A stretch of DNA of 64,000 bases from the NCBI RefSeq assembly GCF_024158745.1, contig NZ_JAMZAW010000001.1:62001-126000 (forward strand). Direction: 5' to 3'. Under the pieces are notes generated by a model. It was not told the origin of the DNA. It did not search any database and saw only the letters and a program-made list of their open reading frames with translations. Positions within the stretch are counted from its first letter, which is position 1. Every line of letters begins with the position of its first letter. Positions 8,105 through 16,600 of the stretch are shown in pieces. The position numbers were made by a program, and so were the translations under genes. Source of the stretch: Paenibacillus tyrphae. Lineage in GTDB: Bacteria > Bacillota > Bacilli > Paenibacillales > NBRC-103111.

Positions 8105-9520
8105 TTATAAACTTTTCCCCGTCTGCTCTTGCTTCGGGTGCTTGTGCCGGTAAAACAGATAGTGAACCAAATAGCAAACGATCGTAAACGGGATTCCATA
8201 GTAAAGGACGATTTTCTGCTCTTGGTCAAAGGCTAGCCCGACCAGCGCAACGATGCACAGGATGATCGCGAGAATCGGCACAAAAGGAAATAGCTTGACC
8301 CTGTATTTCAGATCGTGAACGCTGTTCCCTTCGGCAATAAAACGGCGGCGGAACACATATTGCGATAAGGCGACCCCCATCCAAACCATAATTCCTGCGA
8401 ATCCGGAAATCCCGGTCAGCCACAGAAATACGGTATCCGGAGCCACAACGCTTGAAATTAAAGCTAACGATGCAATAACGGCGCTGACGATAAGTGCCCG
8501 AAAAGGTACGCCTTGTGGAGTCAGCTTGCTTAAGTAAGGACTGGCCATATTGCTTTTGGAGAGCGCCCACAGCATACGCGAGGAAGCGTACAGTCCGGAG
8601 TTGCTCGCCGAGAGCAGAGCCGTCAAAATAACAAAGTTCATAATATCGGCGGCAAAAGGAATGCCCATTTTATCGAAAACAAGCACAAACGGACTGTCCG
8701 TCAAACCGGCCTCCTGCCACGGAATTAACGAACCGAGAACAAAGACCGACGCCACGAATAAAAATAATATTCTCCAAATCGTATTTCTCGTCGCCCTCGG
8801 AACCGATTCTTCGGGATTTTCGCTCTCACCCGCAGCAATGCCGATAAGCTCCGTCCCCTGATAGCTGAAATTGACGGCGACCATCGTCATGAATACGGGA
8901 ATAAATCCGTTGGGAAACAGCCCTCCGTCATGGGCGAAGCCCGAGCGGATCGGAGCCGAATTCAGCCCCTCGAATGGCATCAGTCCCACAATAGCGGCCA
9001 GCCCTAACAAGATGAACAGCAGGATCGTGATCACTTTAATGCTGGAGAACCAGAACTCGGATTCGGCAAAAAGACTCGCGGAAAAGGCGTTAAGCAGGAA
9101 CATCAGCACAATGAACAGCGCGATCCATACCCACGAGGGCACATCGGGGAACCATCGGGTCATCAGAATCCCGGCGCCGACCCATTCGGAGCCGACGGCG
9201 ACAATCCAGTTGATCCAGTACAACCAGCCGATCGTAAACCCGGTAGCCGGACCTATAAACTTGGTGGTATAGGCCTGAAATGAACCCGTCACCGGCATCA
9301 CAACCGCCAGCTCGGCCAAACACAGCATGACCAAATACATAAGAAGTCCGCCGGCCAAATAGGCCAGGACAACACCGCCCGGCCCGGCTTGATTGATCAA
9401 ATACCCCGTACTGACAAACAAGCCCGTACCGATGGCCCCGCCCAGCGAAATCATAAACATATGCCGGCTTTTCATGGAACGCTTCAGACGGTTGTCCTTT
9501 TCCTCGATTGCATTAGCCAT
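8105..9520 (-). CDS. APC-superfamily amino acid permease (AAT family, MmuP-like)
   Basis: Inner-membrane proton symporter for an amino acid. The 471-residue protein has about 12 hydrophobic segments. Family signatures are LKRSMKSRHMFMISLGGAIGTGLF in helix 1, GTELIGIAAGE, ADIMNFVILTALLSASNSGLYASSRMLW, and SSVVAPDTVF. These blocks are closest, from memory, to S-methylmethionine permease MmuP, but sister permeases for basic amino acids share much of this, so substrate is uncertain. The start at 9520 is used; an earlier methionine at 9550 has no ribosome site. A cre-like site lies upstream. Confidence 0.88.
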   Translation of the reverse strand: MANAIEEKDNRLKRSMKSRHMFMISLGGAIGTGLFVSTGYLINQAGPGGVVLAYLAGGLLMYLVMLCLAELAVVMPVTGSFQAYTTKFIGPATGFTIGWLYWINWIVAVGSEWVGAGILMTRWFPDVPSWVWIALFIVLMFLLNAFSASLFAESEFWFSSIKVITILLFILLGLAAIVGLMPFEGLNSAPIRSGFAHDGGLFPNGFIPVFMTMVAVNFSYQGTELIGIAAGESENPEESVPRATRNTIWRILFLFVASVFVLGSLIPWQEAGLTDSPFVLVFDKMGIPFAADIMNFVILTALLSASNSGLYASSRMLWALSKSNMASPYLSKLTPQGVPFRALIVSAVIASLALISSVVAPDTVFLWLTGISGFAGIMVWMGVALSQYVFRRRFIAEGNSVHDLKYRVKLFPFVPILAIILCIVALVGLAFDQEQKIVLYYGIPFTIVCYLVHYLFYRHKHPKQEQTGKSL

Positions 9521-9901
9521 ATAACAATACCCCACTTCCAATAATGTCATTTTCTAGTAAACGCTTACAATTATTTTGTTAAAATGGCCGTTTCCTCAGA
9601 CTCCCCTCCGCAATCATCTTTTGCTAAAAATAAAAAACTTAGCATGTCCGGACATTTCTCCTTCACGCCAAGCTCTTTTCTATAGACTATAAGCTAAACA
9701 GAGCTATGAAAATGAAATTTGTAATTTTTTCCTAATTATACTATAATTCATCATTAAGTCAATAATTTGTATATCCTAAACACCGCTTCGGCTTGTTTTT
9801 AGTCGTTAAGTCATGCCTCACTGTAAATTCGACAACATTCGCGCTTTTCCTTTTTCCAATGTATGGACCTCGGGAATTTTTGTAGGCCGATCGAAGACAT
9901 G
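9521..9901. other. AT-rich intergenic region between permease and GNAT genes
   Basis: No convincing coding frame. Contents seen: the cre-like site near 9556 and long AT-rich tracts around 9700-9790. It serves as upstream region of the permease gene. Confidence 0.6.
9556..9569 (-). promoter_or_regulatory. cre-like site (CcpA) upstream of permease
   Basis: Minus-strand TGTAAGCGTTTACT matches the catabolite-responsive consensus TGWAANCGNTNWCA except at the last base. It lies about 36 nt upstream of the permease start. Confidence 0.5.
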
Positions 9902-9943
9902 AAAAAAGAGGAAGCCTTTCGGGTTTACCGATACTCCCTCTTA
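9902..9943 (-). terminator. Probable terminator of GNAT gene
   Basis: Minus-strand stem AAGAGG...CCTCTT with an inner CGG/CCG helix, followed by a T run (TTTTTTC), about 16 nt after the GNAT stop codon. Confidence 0.6.
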
Positions 9944-9958
9944 CGAGCCCTACATAAG

Positions 9959-10780
9959 CTAAAATTCGAATTCGTACACCTTCGACTTCTCCTTCAGCAC
10001 GAAACCGCACTTGTTGGCCAGCGCAATAGACGCCTCATTCTCCTCATCCGTCGTCCAATGAGGCACTAAGCCATTGCGTACGCAATGATCGAGATAAGCG
10101 AAGGTGACCGCCGCTCCGAGCCCCTTCTGCCGCTCCTCTTCCTCATAGGTGCGAACGACAAGGTCATGTCCGTTCCCGTAGACATAGCCGGAGAAGCAGA
10201 CGCTTTGCACGGTCTTGTCCTTCAACACGCAATAGCCGAACCCTTTGTCCATAAAGTCACCGGTCGAATTCCAGAATTCGCTCAAGTCTTCAAGAACGAA
10301 GTTGTTCGCCGGATCGTTTAAGAGATCGGCATCGAGCGGCGTAATCTGAATGCGGCTTTCCGCCTGCGCCAGTCTGAGCTTTGAATATCGATCCGTCGTA
10401 AATTCAAACTCCAAATCTTCGCCCTCAACCAATTCATAGTCCGTTAACGCTTCATTTAACGTCTCATCCCAAGCTTCGTCCGCAACCGCGACGGTAAACC
10501 AGGTACCCCCGATCATATCCAAGGAATCCTGCTTTATTTTCTGGTCCATGTACGAATTCAGGTGTGTTATAAATTCGGAATTGCGGCAATCCCCAACGAA
10601 AAAAGCGATGCTCGCGATCGCCCAGATCATAGCCGTTCTCGGGCGCTCGGGATCGTCCACGAAAATTTTGCCCTTGTTGCTGCCTGCCACAATGCTCATC
10701 AGCGCGACATTCGCCTTGTCCTCCTCCGATAACAGAGGCGTTATTTTCGAATATTCGTTTACATCCAGTTCCACAATCAC
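9959..10780 (-). CDS. GNAT-family N-acetyltransferase
   Basis: Predicted acetyl-CoA-dependent transferase of the two-part GNAT family found in Bacillales. The C-terminal half carries the acetyl-CoA fold: VCFSGYVYGNGHDLVVRTYEEEERQKGLGAAVTFAYLDHC, where RQKGLG is the CoA-binding loop, then ASIALANKCGFVLKEK. The N-terminal half is a less conserved helical region. The GTG at 10780 (GGGGAGG, 8 nt spacing) is preferred over the ATG at 10810, which lacks a ribosome site. Substrate unknown. Confidence 0.85.
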   Translation of the reverse strand: MIVELDVNEYSKITPLLSEEDKANVALMSIVAGSNKGKIFVDDPERPRTAMIWAIASIAFFVGDCRNSEFITHLNSYMDQKIKQDSLDMIGGTWFTVAVADEAWDETLNEALTDYELVEGEDLEFEFTTDRYSKLRLAQAESRIQITPLDADLLNDPANNFVLEDLSEFWNSTGDFMDKGFGYCVLKDKTVQSVCFSGYVYGNGHDLVVRTYEEEERQKGLGAAVTFAYLDHCVRNGLVPHWTTDEENEASIALANKCGFVLKEKSKVYEFEF

Positions 10781-10882
10781 GTTTGGTTCCTCCCCTTGAT
10801 TTCCAGTCATGTCCTACATTCCCTATACGATCTCAGCGAGAATAGGTTGCCGGAATGGGAAGGAAAAAATCGTTATAACGAT

Positions 10883-11242
10883 TTAGTCGGCTTGAGCATG
10901 AGCAAGAATGTTGACAAGCTTGCCGAACGGGTCCCGGACAAAGAAGCGCCGAACGCCCCACGGCTCGTTCATCGGGCCGTATTCGACCACAAACCCGGCT
11001 TTCTTCACGCGTTCGAGCGCAGCCTCGACATTGTCGACTTCAATGGACAGATCGGGCGTAGGCGTGCCGGCACCTCCTTCCGAGGCGAAGCTGATTTGAA
11101 CGCTCATCTCCTCGTTCGAGCCATAAGTGGCGATCCAGCCATGGTCCATCAATAGATCAAGACCGAGCACGTCGTGATAAAAGCTTTTGGCCTCCTCGAT
11201 CTTCCGGGTGTCAATATTGGCAACGATTCGTCTGACCTTCAT
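10883..11242 (-). CDS. VOC-family (glyoxalase-like) protein
   Basis: A 119-residue vicinal-oxygen-chelate protein made of two beta-alpha-beta-beta-beta modules. Visible blocks are RRIVANIDTRKIEEAKSFYHDVLGLDLL at the N terminus, DLSIEVDNVEAALERVKKAGF in the middle, and WGVRRFFVRDPFGKLVNIL near the end. It could be a lyase, dioxygenase or drug-binding protein; the sequence does not decide. The start at 11242 has GGAGG 7 nt upstream; the longer open frame lacks one. It is followed by no obvious partner. Confidence 0.85.
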   Translation of the reverse strand: MKVRRIVANIDTRKIEEAKSFYHDVLGLDLLMDHGWIATYGSNEEMSVQISFASEGGAGTPTPDLSIEVDNVEAALERVKKAGFVVEYGPMNEPWGVRRFFVRDPFGKLVNILAHAQAD

Positions 11243-11361
11243 TTCCCAACCTCCGTCCCGTCCTGCCGGGTAACTATTTTCGTTCCAAACTCTATTATAC
11301 GATAAACAACAATAGATCGCTCCCTCCTTAGGGTTAGGAAAGGCCAAGCCATCGCTCGGAT

Positions 11362-12351
11362 CTAATGGGCTTTTTGCACAATATCGCTGCCCAGCTGCTC
11401 CAGAAGCGCTTTCTTCCCCAGGGCATAAAATGCCTCGTTATAGTTCTGCTTGCTTGTCATGCGGTAGACGCGCCCGTTCTTGACCGCTTTCAGACCGCTC
11501 CACAACTTGCTTTCCTGCAGCACGTTGTTATCGCTGTCGGCCATCAGAATCAGATGATCGGGGTTCAGATTCGACAGCCCTTCCAGGCTGGTCACCTTTC
11601 CTCCCCATGGGTCCGGTTCCGGTGTCCCCGGAGCTTGGGGAAGCTGCATATCCCGGAAAATCATATCCGCTACGCCCGTTTTCGAATAAATCCGAATTTC
11701 TTTGGCCGTTGCCTCGATCACCGCGAAGGTCTCGTCCTTCGTAATCGCCGTAATTTTCTCGTGCAACTGCTTGGCCTGCTCGTCGTACGCTTTCATCCAG
11801 ACCTCCATTTCTTTCGTTTTATCCAACGCCCCGGCGACGAAGGCGAAGCGCTCCCGGAACGCGTTGAAGCCGTACGGGACCCGGACGGTCGGCGCGATTT
11901 TGCTTAACTGGTCGTAAATTTTATCCTGCGTCGAGCCGGCAAGAATGAGATCGGGATTGGCCGAAGCGATCGCTTCGACGCTCACCTCGGTTTGAAACCA
12001 GCCGGTCTTGATCGTATCGGCATTCAGCTGTTGCTTCAATATCGGCGTAAGCTCCTTCGGATTGCCCATCTCGGTATTTCCGGTTGCGATCGGCTGATAG
12101 CCCAGAACCAGCAGTTCTTCGGTCGAACCGGATATATCCACGATCCGCAGCGGGCGGCCCGGGATTTCGACCTCCCCTTTGGCGTCCTTGATTTTGCGGG
12201 TTTGCGCTTCCGGAGCCTTTCCGGCTTGGCCGGATTGGGCCGCAGGCACACCGCTATTCGTCCCGTTCCCCGTGCTGCCGCTGCAACCGAACAAGGCGAG
12301 TGCCATCGCGATCAGCGTAAAACCGGCGATCCCTCTTTTGAAAGCATTCAT
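11362..12351 (-). CDS. Iron-siderophore ABC transporter substrate-binding lipoprotein
   Basis: Extracellular lipoprotein that captures a ferric siderophore for an ABC importer. The 329-residue product has a signal peptide with lipobox LALFGC, a disordered Gly/Ser/Ala linker, then the periplasmic-binding-protein type III fold (RIVDISGSTEELLVLGYQPIATG, VSVEAIASANPDLILAG, KIAPTVRVPYG, LNPDHLILM). A perfect Fur box lies in its promoter. No permease or ATPase genes are next to it, so it must use components encoded elsewhere. It follows an AraC-type regulator, mirroring the pair at 19508-22209. Confidence 0.9.
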   Translation of the reverse strand: MNAFKRGIAGFTLIAMALALFGCSGSTGNGTNSGVPAAQSGQAGKAPEAQTRKIKDAKGEVEIPGRPLRIVDISGSTEELLVLGYQPIATGNTEMGNPKELTPILKQQLNADTIKTGWFQTEVSVEAIASANPDLILAGSTQDKIYDQLSKIAPTVRVPYGFNAFRERFAFVAGALDKTKEMEVWMKAYDEQAKQLHEKITAITKDETFAVIEATAKEIRIYSKTGVADMIFRDMQLPQAPGTPEPDPWGGKVTSLEGLSNLNPDHLILMADSDNNVLQESKLWSGLKAVKNGRVYRMTSKQNYNEAFYALGKKALLEQLGSDIVQKAH

Positions 12352-12370
12352 TTGTTGTCTCCCTCTCTGT

Positions 12371-12389
12371 ATTGATAATGATTATCATT
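12371..12389 (-). promoter_or_regulatory. Fur box of siderophore-binding protein gene
   Basis: TGATAATGATTATCA (12373-12387) is a perfect 7-1-7 Fur box, about 20 nt upstream of the start codon, so Fe-Fur would block transcription. Confidence 0.9.
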
Positions 12390-12510
12390 TAGTCATCATA
12401 CTCGTCATTGAAAACGAGCACTACCGAAGGAGGGATAGGATTGCGGTGTGGCGGATTTTTTTGCGATGGAACAACGAATTACAAAGGCGGGTGAACGGCC
12501 CACGGCAAGG

Positions 12511-13497
12511 CTAATCAAGCTCAGCCCGTCTGCGGATGAGCTCGGAAGGATTGATCCCGTACTTGCCCCGGAACGATTCGGAAAAATGGCTCACATTCGC
12601 ATATCCGACGATGCTGGCCGCGCGGCTTACGTTGGCGGCGCCGTTCTGCAGCAGTGCCATCGCTTGTTCCAGCCGCTTGTCGCGCAAATAACCGAAGACG
12701 GTTGTGCCGTACAGCTCCTTGAACCCGATCTTGAGCTTGAAATCGTTCAAGCGGACCATCCGCGACAGCTCAAGAAGCGAAGGAGGACAATCCATGCGCC
12801 TAAGCAAGATTTCTCCGGCTTGCCGGACTTTGTCTAAGTCGCTCTTGGACAGCCGAGCCTTCCTCGTCTGCGGCTCCCGTTCGAACAGAAACGTCTCGAA
12901 GTAAAGGGAAAGCAGCTCCAGCGCCTTGCTTTCCATATACAGCTTTCGGGCCGGCGTGCGGTCCGTGCATTCGAGCATTTGAGATATGATATAGGAAGCT
13001 CTCGCATCGATCGGCTTCTGGAACTTGCGATAAGGTCTCCTGCCGATCAGTCCGCCGAAATCGACGCTTCGCTCTTCGGATTCGTCTTCCATGATGTCGT
13101 CGAACAGCGAGACCGGGATGCCGATAGCTAGCGATCGGACCGGGTCGTGCTTGTCGTATTCAAACGAAGCCCGGAAGTCTTGCATGAATTGCAAAGTGCA
13201 GCTTCCAGCAGCAAGCTCGTGCCGCTCATCCGACACGTTGACCTCTCCCTTGCCCTGCAAACAAAAGCTGAGCTCGACCATGGCTCCGCCGGAAGCGACT
13301 TGGATGGTCCGGTCCTTAAGCAGTTGGAAATCCGATAACACGATTTCCATGCCGGAGCGGGTGACCAGGCGCCGGATTATACCGTCGCCCACAGGTTCGG
13401 ACAGCGGCATCCGTTCCTTCCTGTCCGGAAGGGCACAGGATAGCTGCATCCCATGAAAGTATTGATCAAATATGTCGTGAAAACGGGTCGATTCCAT
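12511..13497 (-). CDS. AraC-family transcriptional regulator (iron/siderophore type)
   Basis: A 328-residue DNA-binding regulator. The N-terminal two-thirds resembles the sensor part of PchR-like regulators (VELSFCLQGKGEVNVSDERHELAAGSCTLQF); the last 100 residues are the double helix-turn-helix, with SLLELSRMVRLNDFKLKIGFKELYGTTVFGYL and ASIVGYANVSHFSESFRGKYGINPSEL. It sits directly upstream of a siderophore-binding lipoprotein gene and has its own Fur box, so it probably activates iron uptake when a ferric siderophore is present. The start has GGAG 8 nt upstream. Confidence 0.9.
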   Translation of the reverse strand: MESTRFHDIFDQYFHGMQLSCALPDRKERMPLSEPVGDGIIRRLVTRSGMEIVLSDFQLLKDRTIQVASGGAMVELSFCLQGKGEVNVSDERHELAAGSCTLQFMQDFRASFEYDKHDPVRSLAIGIPVSLFDDIMEDESEERSVDFGGLIGRRPYRKFQKPIDARASYIISQMLECTDRTPARKLYMESKALELLSLYFETFLFEREPQTRKARLSKSDLDKVRQAGEILLRRMDCPPSLLELSRMVRLNDFKLKIGFKELYGTTVFGYLRDKRLEQAMALLQNGAANVSRAASIVGYANVSHFSESFRGKYGINPSELIRRRAELD

Positions 13498-13544
13498 AAT
13501 GCATACTCCTGCCGATCTCTAACTGTGATAGACGTCATTTTAAA

Positions 13545-13559
13545 TGAGAATGATTCTCA
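13545..13559 (-). promoter_or_regulatory. Fur box of AraC-type regulator
   Basis: TGAGAATGATTCTCA is a perfect 7-1-7 inverted repeat of the Fur class, about 48 nt upstream of the regulator's start codon. Confidence 0.88.
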
Positions 13560-13617
13560 TAGTTTTCATTATAGAGGAAACCCGAATGGCGGGCAATCTA
13601 CGCTAGAACAGCTTATG

Positions 13618-13654
13618 AAAAAAGTCTACCCAGGCTTGGTGGCCCGGGCAGACT
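13618..13654 (-). terminator. Rho-independent terminator of the SLH-GDPD gene
   Basis: Minus-strand stem AGTCTGCCCGGG / CCTGGGTAGACT with a CCACCAAG loop, followed by TTTTTTC, 30 nt after the stop codon. Confidence 0.88.
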
Positions 13655-13683
13655 CGCTTCCAACAAAGTTTCATCTCTAAGCG

Positions 13684-16600
13684 TTAATTGATATAGTTCG
13701 CTTTGCTCAAGAAACGCTTCAGCATTACCGCGGACTGAGCCCGCGTTGCGATTCCGCCAGCTTCGAGCGTCTCCGCCGTCATTCCGTTCATCAGACCGGC
13801 ATGAATCGCAGCCGTTACTTCAGCCTTCGACCAGCCCAAACTGCTGGCGTCCTTAAACGGCGCCAAAACCTCGCTCTGCTTCGCCTGCGATATTTGCGTC
13901 TCCAATCCTGCATAAGACATGGCGCGGATCAGCATGGCCGCCTGTTCTTCTCGCTTAATTTGCCGGTCCGGATGGAACGTTCCGTCCTCATACCCGCTGA
14001 TGAGCCCTGCTGCCGCCGCAGTTGCTACATCCCCTGCATACCAGGCCCCGGGAGGCACATCGTTAAACCCGCCTTGTGCTGTCGCAGGACTGAGACCCAA
14101 TGCGCGAACAAGCAGCGCTGCGAATTCCGAGCGTGTGATCGGGCGATCGCCTTCGAACCGGTTGTCGCTGACCCCTTCAACAACGAGCTTATTAGCGAGC
14201 AGCTCGACATCCGCTTGCGCCCAATGGTTAGTCATATCCGCAAAGCTTTTGTTCATTTCGATAATGGCATACGTGCCGTTCCCGCTCCGCTTCAGTGTCG
14301 CAACCGTTTGTCCGTTCCTCGTATCGAAGAGGGTCGGAACGAAGCGCACCCGTTTCGTTACCGGGTCATAGAGGACTCCGGTCGCTTTGGACCGGTCCAC
14401 GGCTTTGCCAAGAAGCAGCTGGTATGTGACCGGTGCGGACCCGAACGGTACCGGCACCGTGCGGCCTTCTTTGTTCGCCGCCTCCACCGAGAGATGGACG
14501 CCGTCTGCGACCGACACGCCGTTTGCAGCCATCTTGATCTCGTCGCGTTCGCTGCCGCTTAGCTTCTTGAACGCAAAACGGATCGACATATCGCTTACCG
14601 CCGAACCGAGCTGCTGAGCCAGAGCTTCCAGCTTCAGTGCGTCCAATGGCAGCGTATAGCGGCCGCTATCCCCGGTTACCGCAAGCGTCGCGCCGTTTTT
14701 GCGGCTCGCATCGTTGGATAGCCCTGCCGCCGCCAGCTCCAGCTTATCGCCGGTAAATTTCACTTCGACGCCGGAGTTGGCACGGAATGCCTCCTTCAGC
14801 GTGTCGGCGTCTACTTTACCGCCGCTTGCTTCAAGCACCGCTCCCGGCTTGACCGCAGGGACATCGGGCTTGCCTGCGCCTTCCGTCGGCTTCCCGCCGG
14901 TGCTGCCGCTATCGTCGTCGCTGTCGCTGCTACCGGTGTTGCCTCCGCCGTTGTCGCCTCCGCCGTTGTTTCCTCCGCCGTTGTTTCCTCCGCCGTTGTT
15001 CCCTCCGCCATTGTTCCCTCCGCCGTTACTGCCATCGCCCTTCACTTCAAAAGTAACAGGCTGCGTATACAGATCGTACTTGCTGCTTGCGTCCATCGAC
15101 GCCGTATACCGTAGCAAGGCGTGCGCCGTTCCCGGCTTTTTGGCCGTAACCTTGCCGCCGTTCACGTCTACGACATCATGTCCGTCCAGCAGGACGATGT
15201 CCGGAGTGACGCTCGTTTTCACGCGAGCGTAGGAATACACTTGCGCCGAGACGGTTACATTTTCATTCTGAGCCAGGAGGTAGTTGTCCTTCTCCGGGAG
15301 AACCGAAGCGGCCCAGTTTTTAGAGTAGCTTGCATAATCGGTGGTCAAGCCGTAAGCGCCCATCGCAAACATGCTCTTGTAATCTTTCTCGATATTGATC
15401 GTCCACGGGGAAATAAAGATGCCCCGGTGCTTGGCCGCTTCCATATAGTCCTTCTTCAGTCCGGTATACCCTACGTTATACGTGACGTTCTGCTTCTGAA
15501 CGATCTTCAACGTTTCGCGCAGCGATTTGTTGACATTCGAGGTATCGAAGCCGCTGTGCAGCAGTCCTAGCGGCATCCCCGGCATTTGCTCGGCGAGCCG
15601 CTTCAACTGGTTCGGGTCGAACGACATGACGTTGAGCAAGTGCTCCGCGTTCTTCTCCTTGATCAGCTTCACCAGCACGTCAACTGCTCGCGGATTGCTC
15701 GTTTTAATTTCAGCATAAACCATAATGCCGCGTCTTTTGGCCAGATCGATCTGCTCGTCCAGCGTCGGAACTTTCGTTTCCTTATAGCCAGGCTTCGGCT
15801 TGCTCGCGTTGAGCGCCTTGATCTGTTCCAGCGTATGCTCCTCGACCTTGCCGGACCCGTTCGTCGTATTTTGCAGAACAGCATCGTGAATAATGACGAG
15901 GTGATCGTCCGTCGTTACATACATGTCGTTCTCGATAAAGTCGGACCCGTAATCGACGGCAAGCTCATTGCTCTCGATCGTATTCTCGGGAGCCTCCGAC
16001 GGAATGCCCCGATGACCGATCACATAAGGCTTACGGACCAGCGTCGTCTGGTTGGAGTACACTTTCAGTGCATCGAAGGCCGCCGCCGGGGAATCCGTCA
16101 CGATGCCGTTCGTTCCTGCCGTGATCAGCTGGTGGATCGACACGCTTTTGTCCGCTGCGCTTGCCGTTTCCTTGGCCCATACCGCGATCAGCCGCTGCTG
16201 CAAATAAGCGACATTGTCGATCGAAGCCGCGCTTTGAGGCAGAATGGCAATTTTTGCTTGATTGACCGTTGTTTTTCTGCGGATATCGAGCAGGCTTTCC
16301 GGTGTCAAGTTATTCAATCCGCTGTAATCGACAATGCCCCGGATCATCGGGTACGCCGTTCTTACCCGCTTGACCAGTTCGCCGCGGTCCGAGACGACGA
16401 ACGCATCTTCCAGCTCGGTCCGCTGCACATAGTCGGCCAGCTTATCGGCGGCTTGCTCGCCCTTCACATAGAACGCCGGAATCATCCGGGTGCCGAGCGA
16501 AGCCAGCACCTCGTCCAAGCTTCCGAGCACGTTCGCGCTTGACGGGTCAGTCACCTTCAACTCAGGGTTCACATGCAAAATCACCGTCGCCGGCAGGGTG

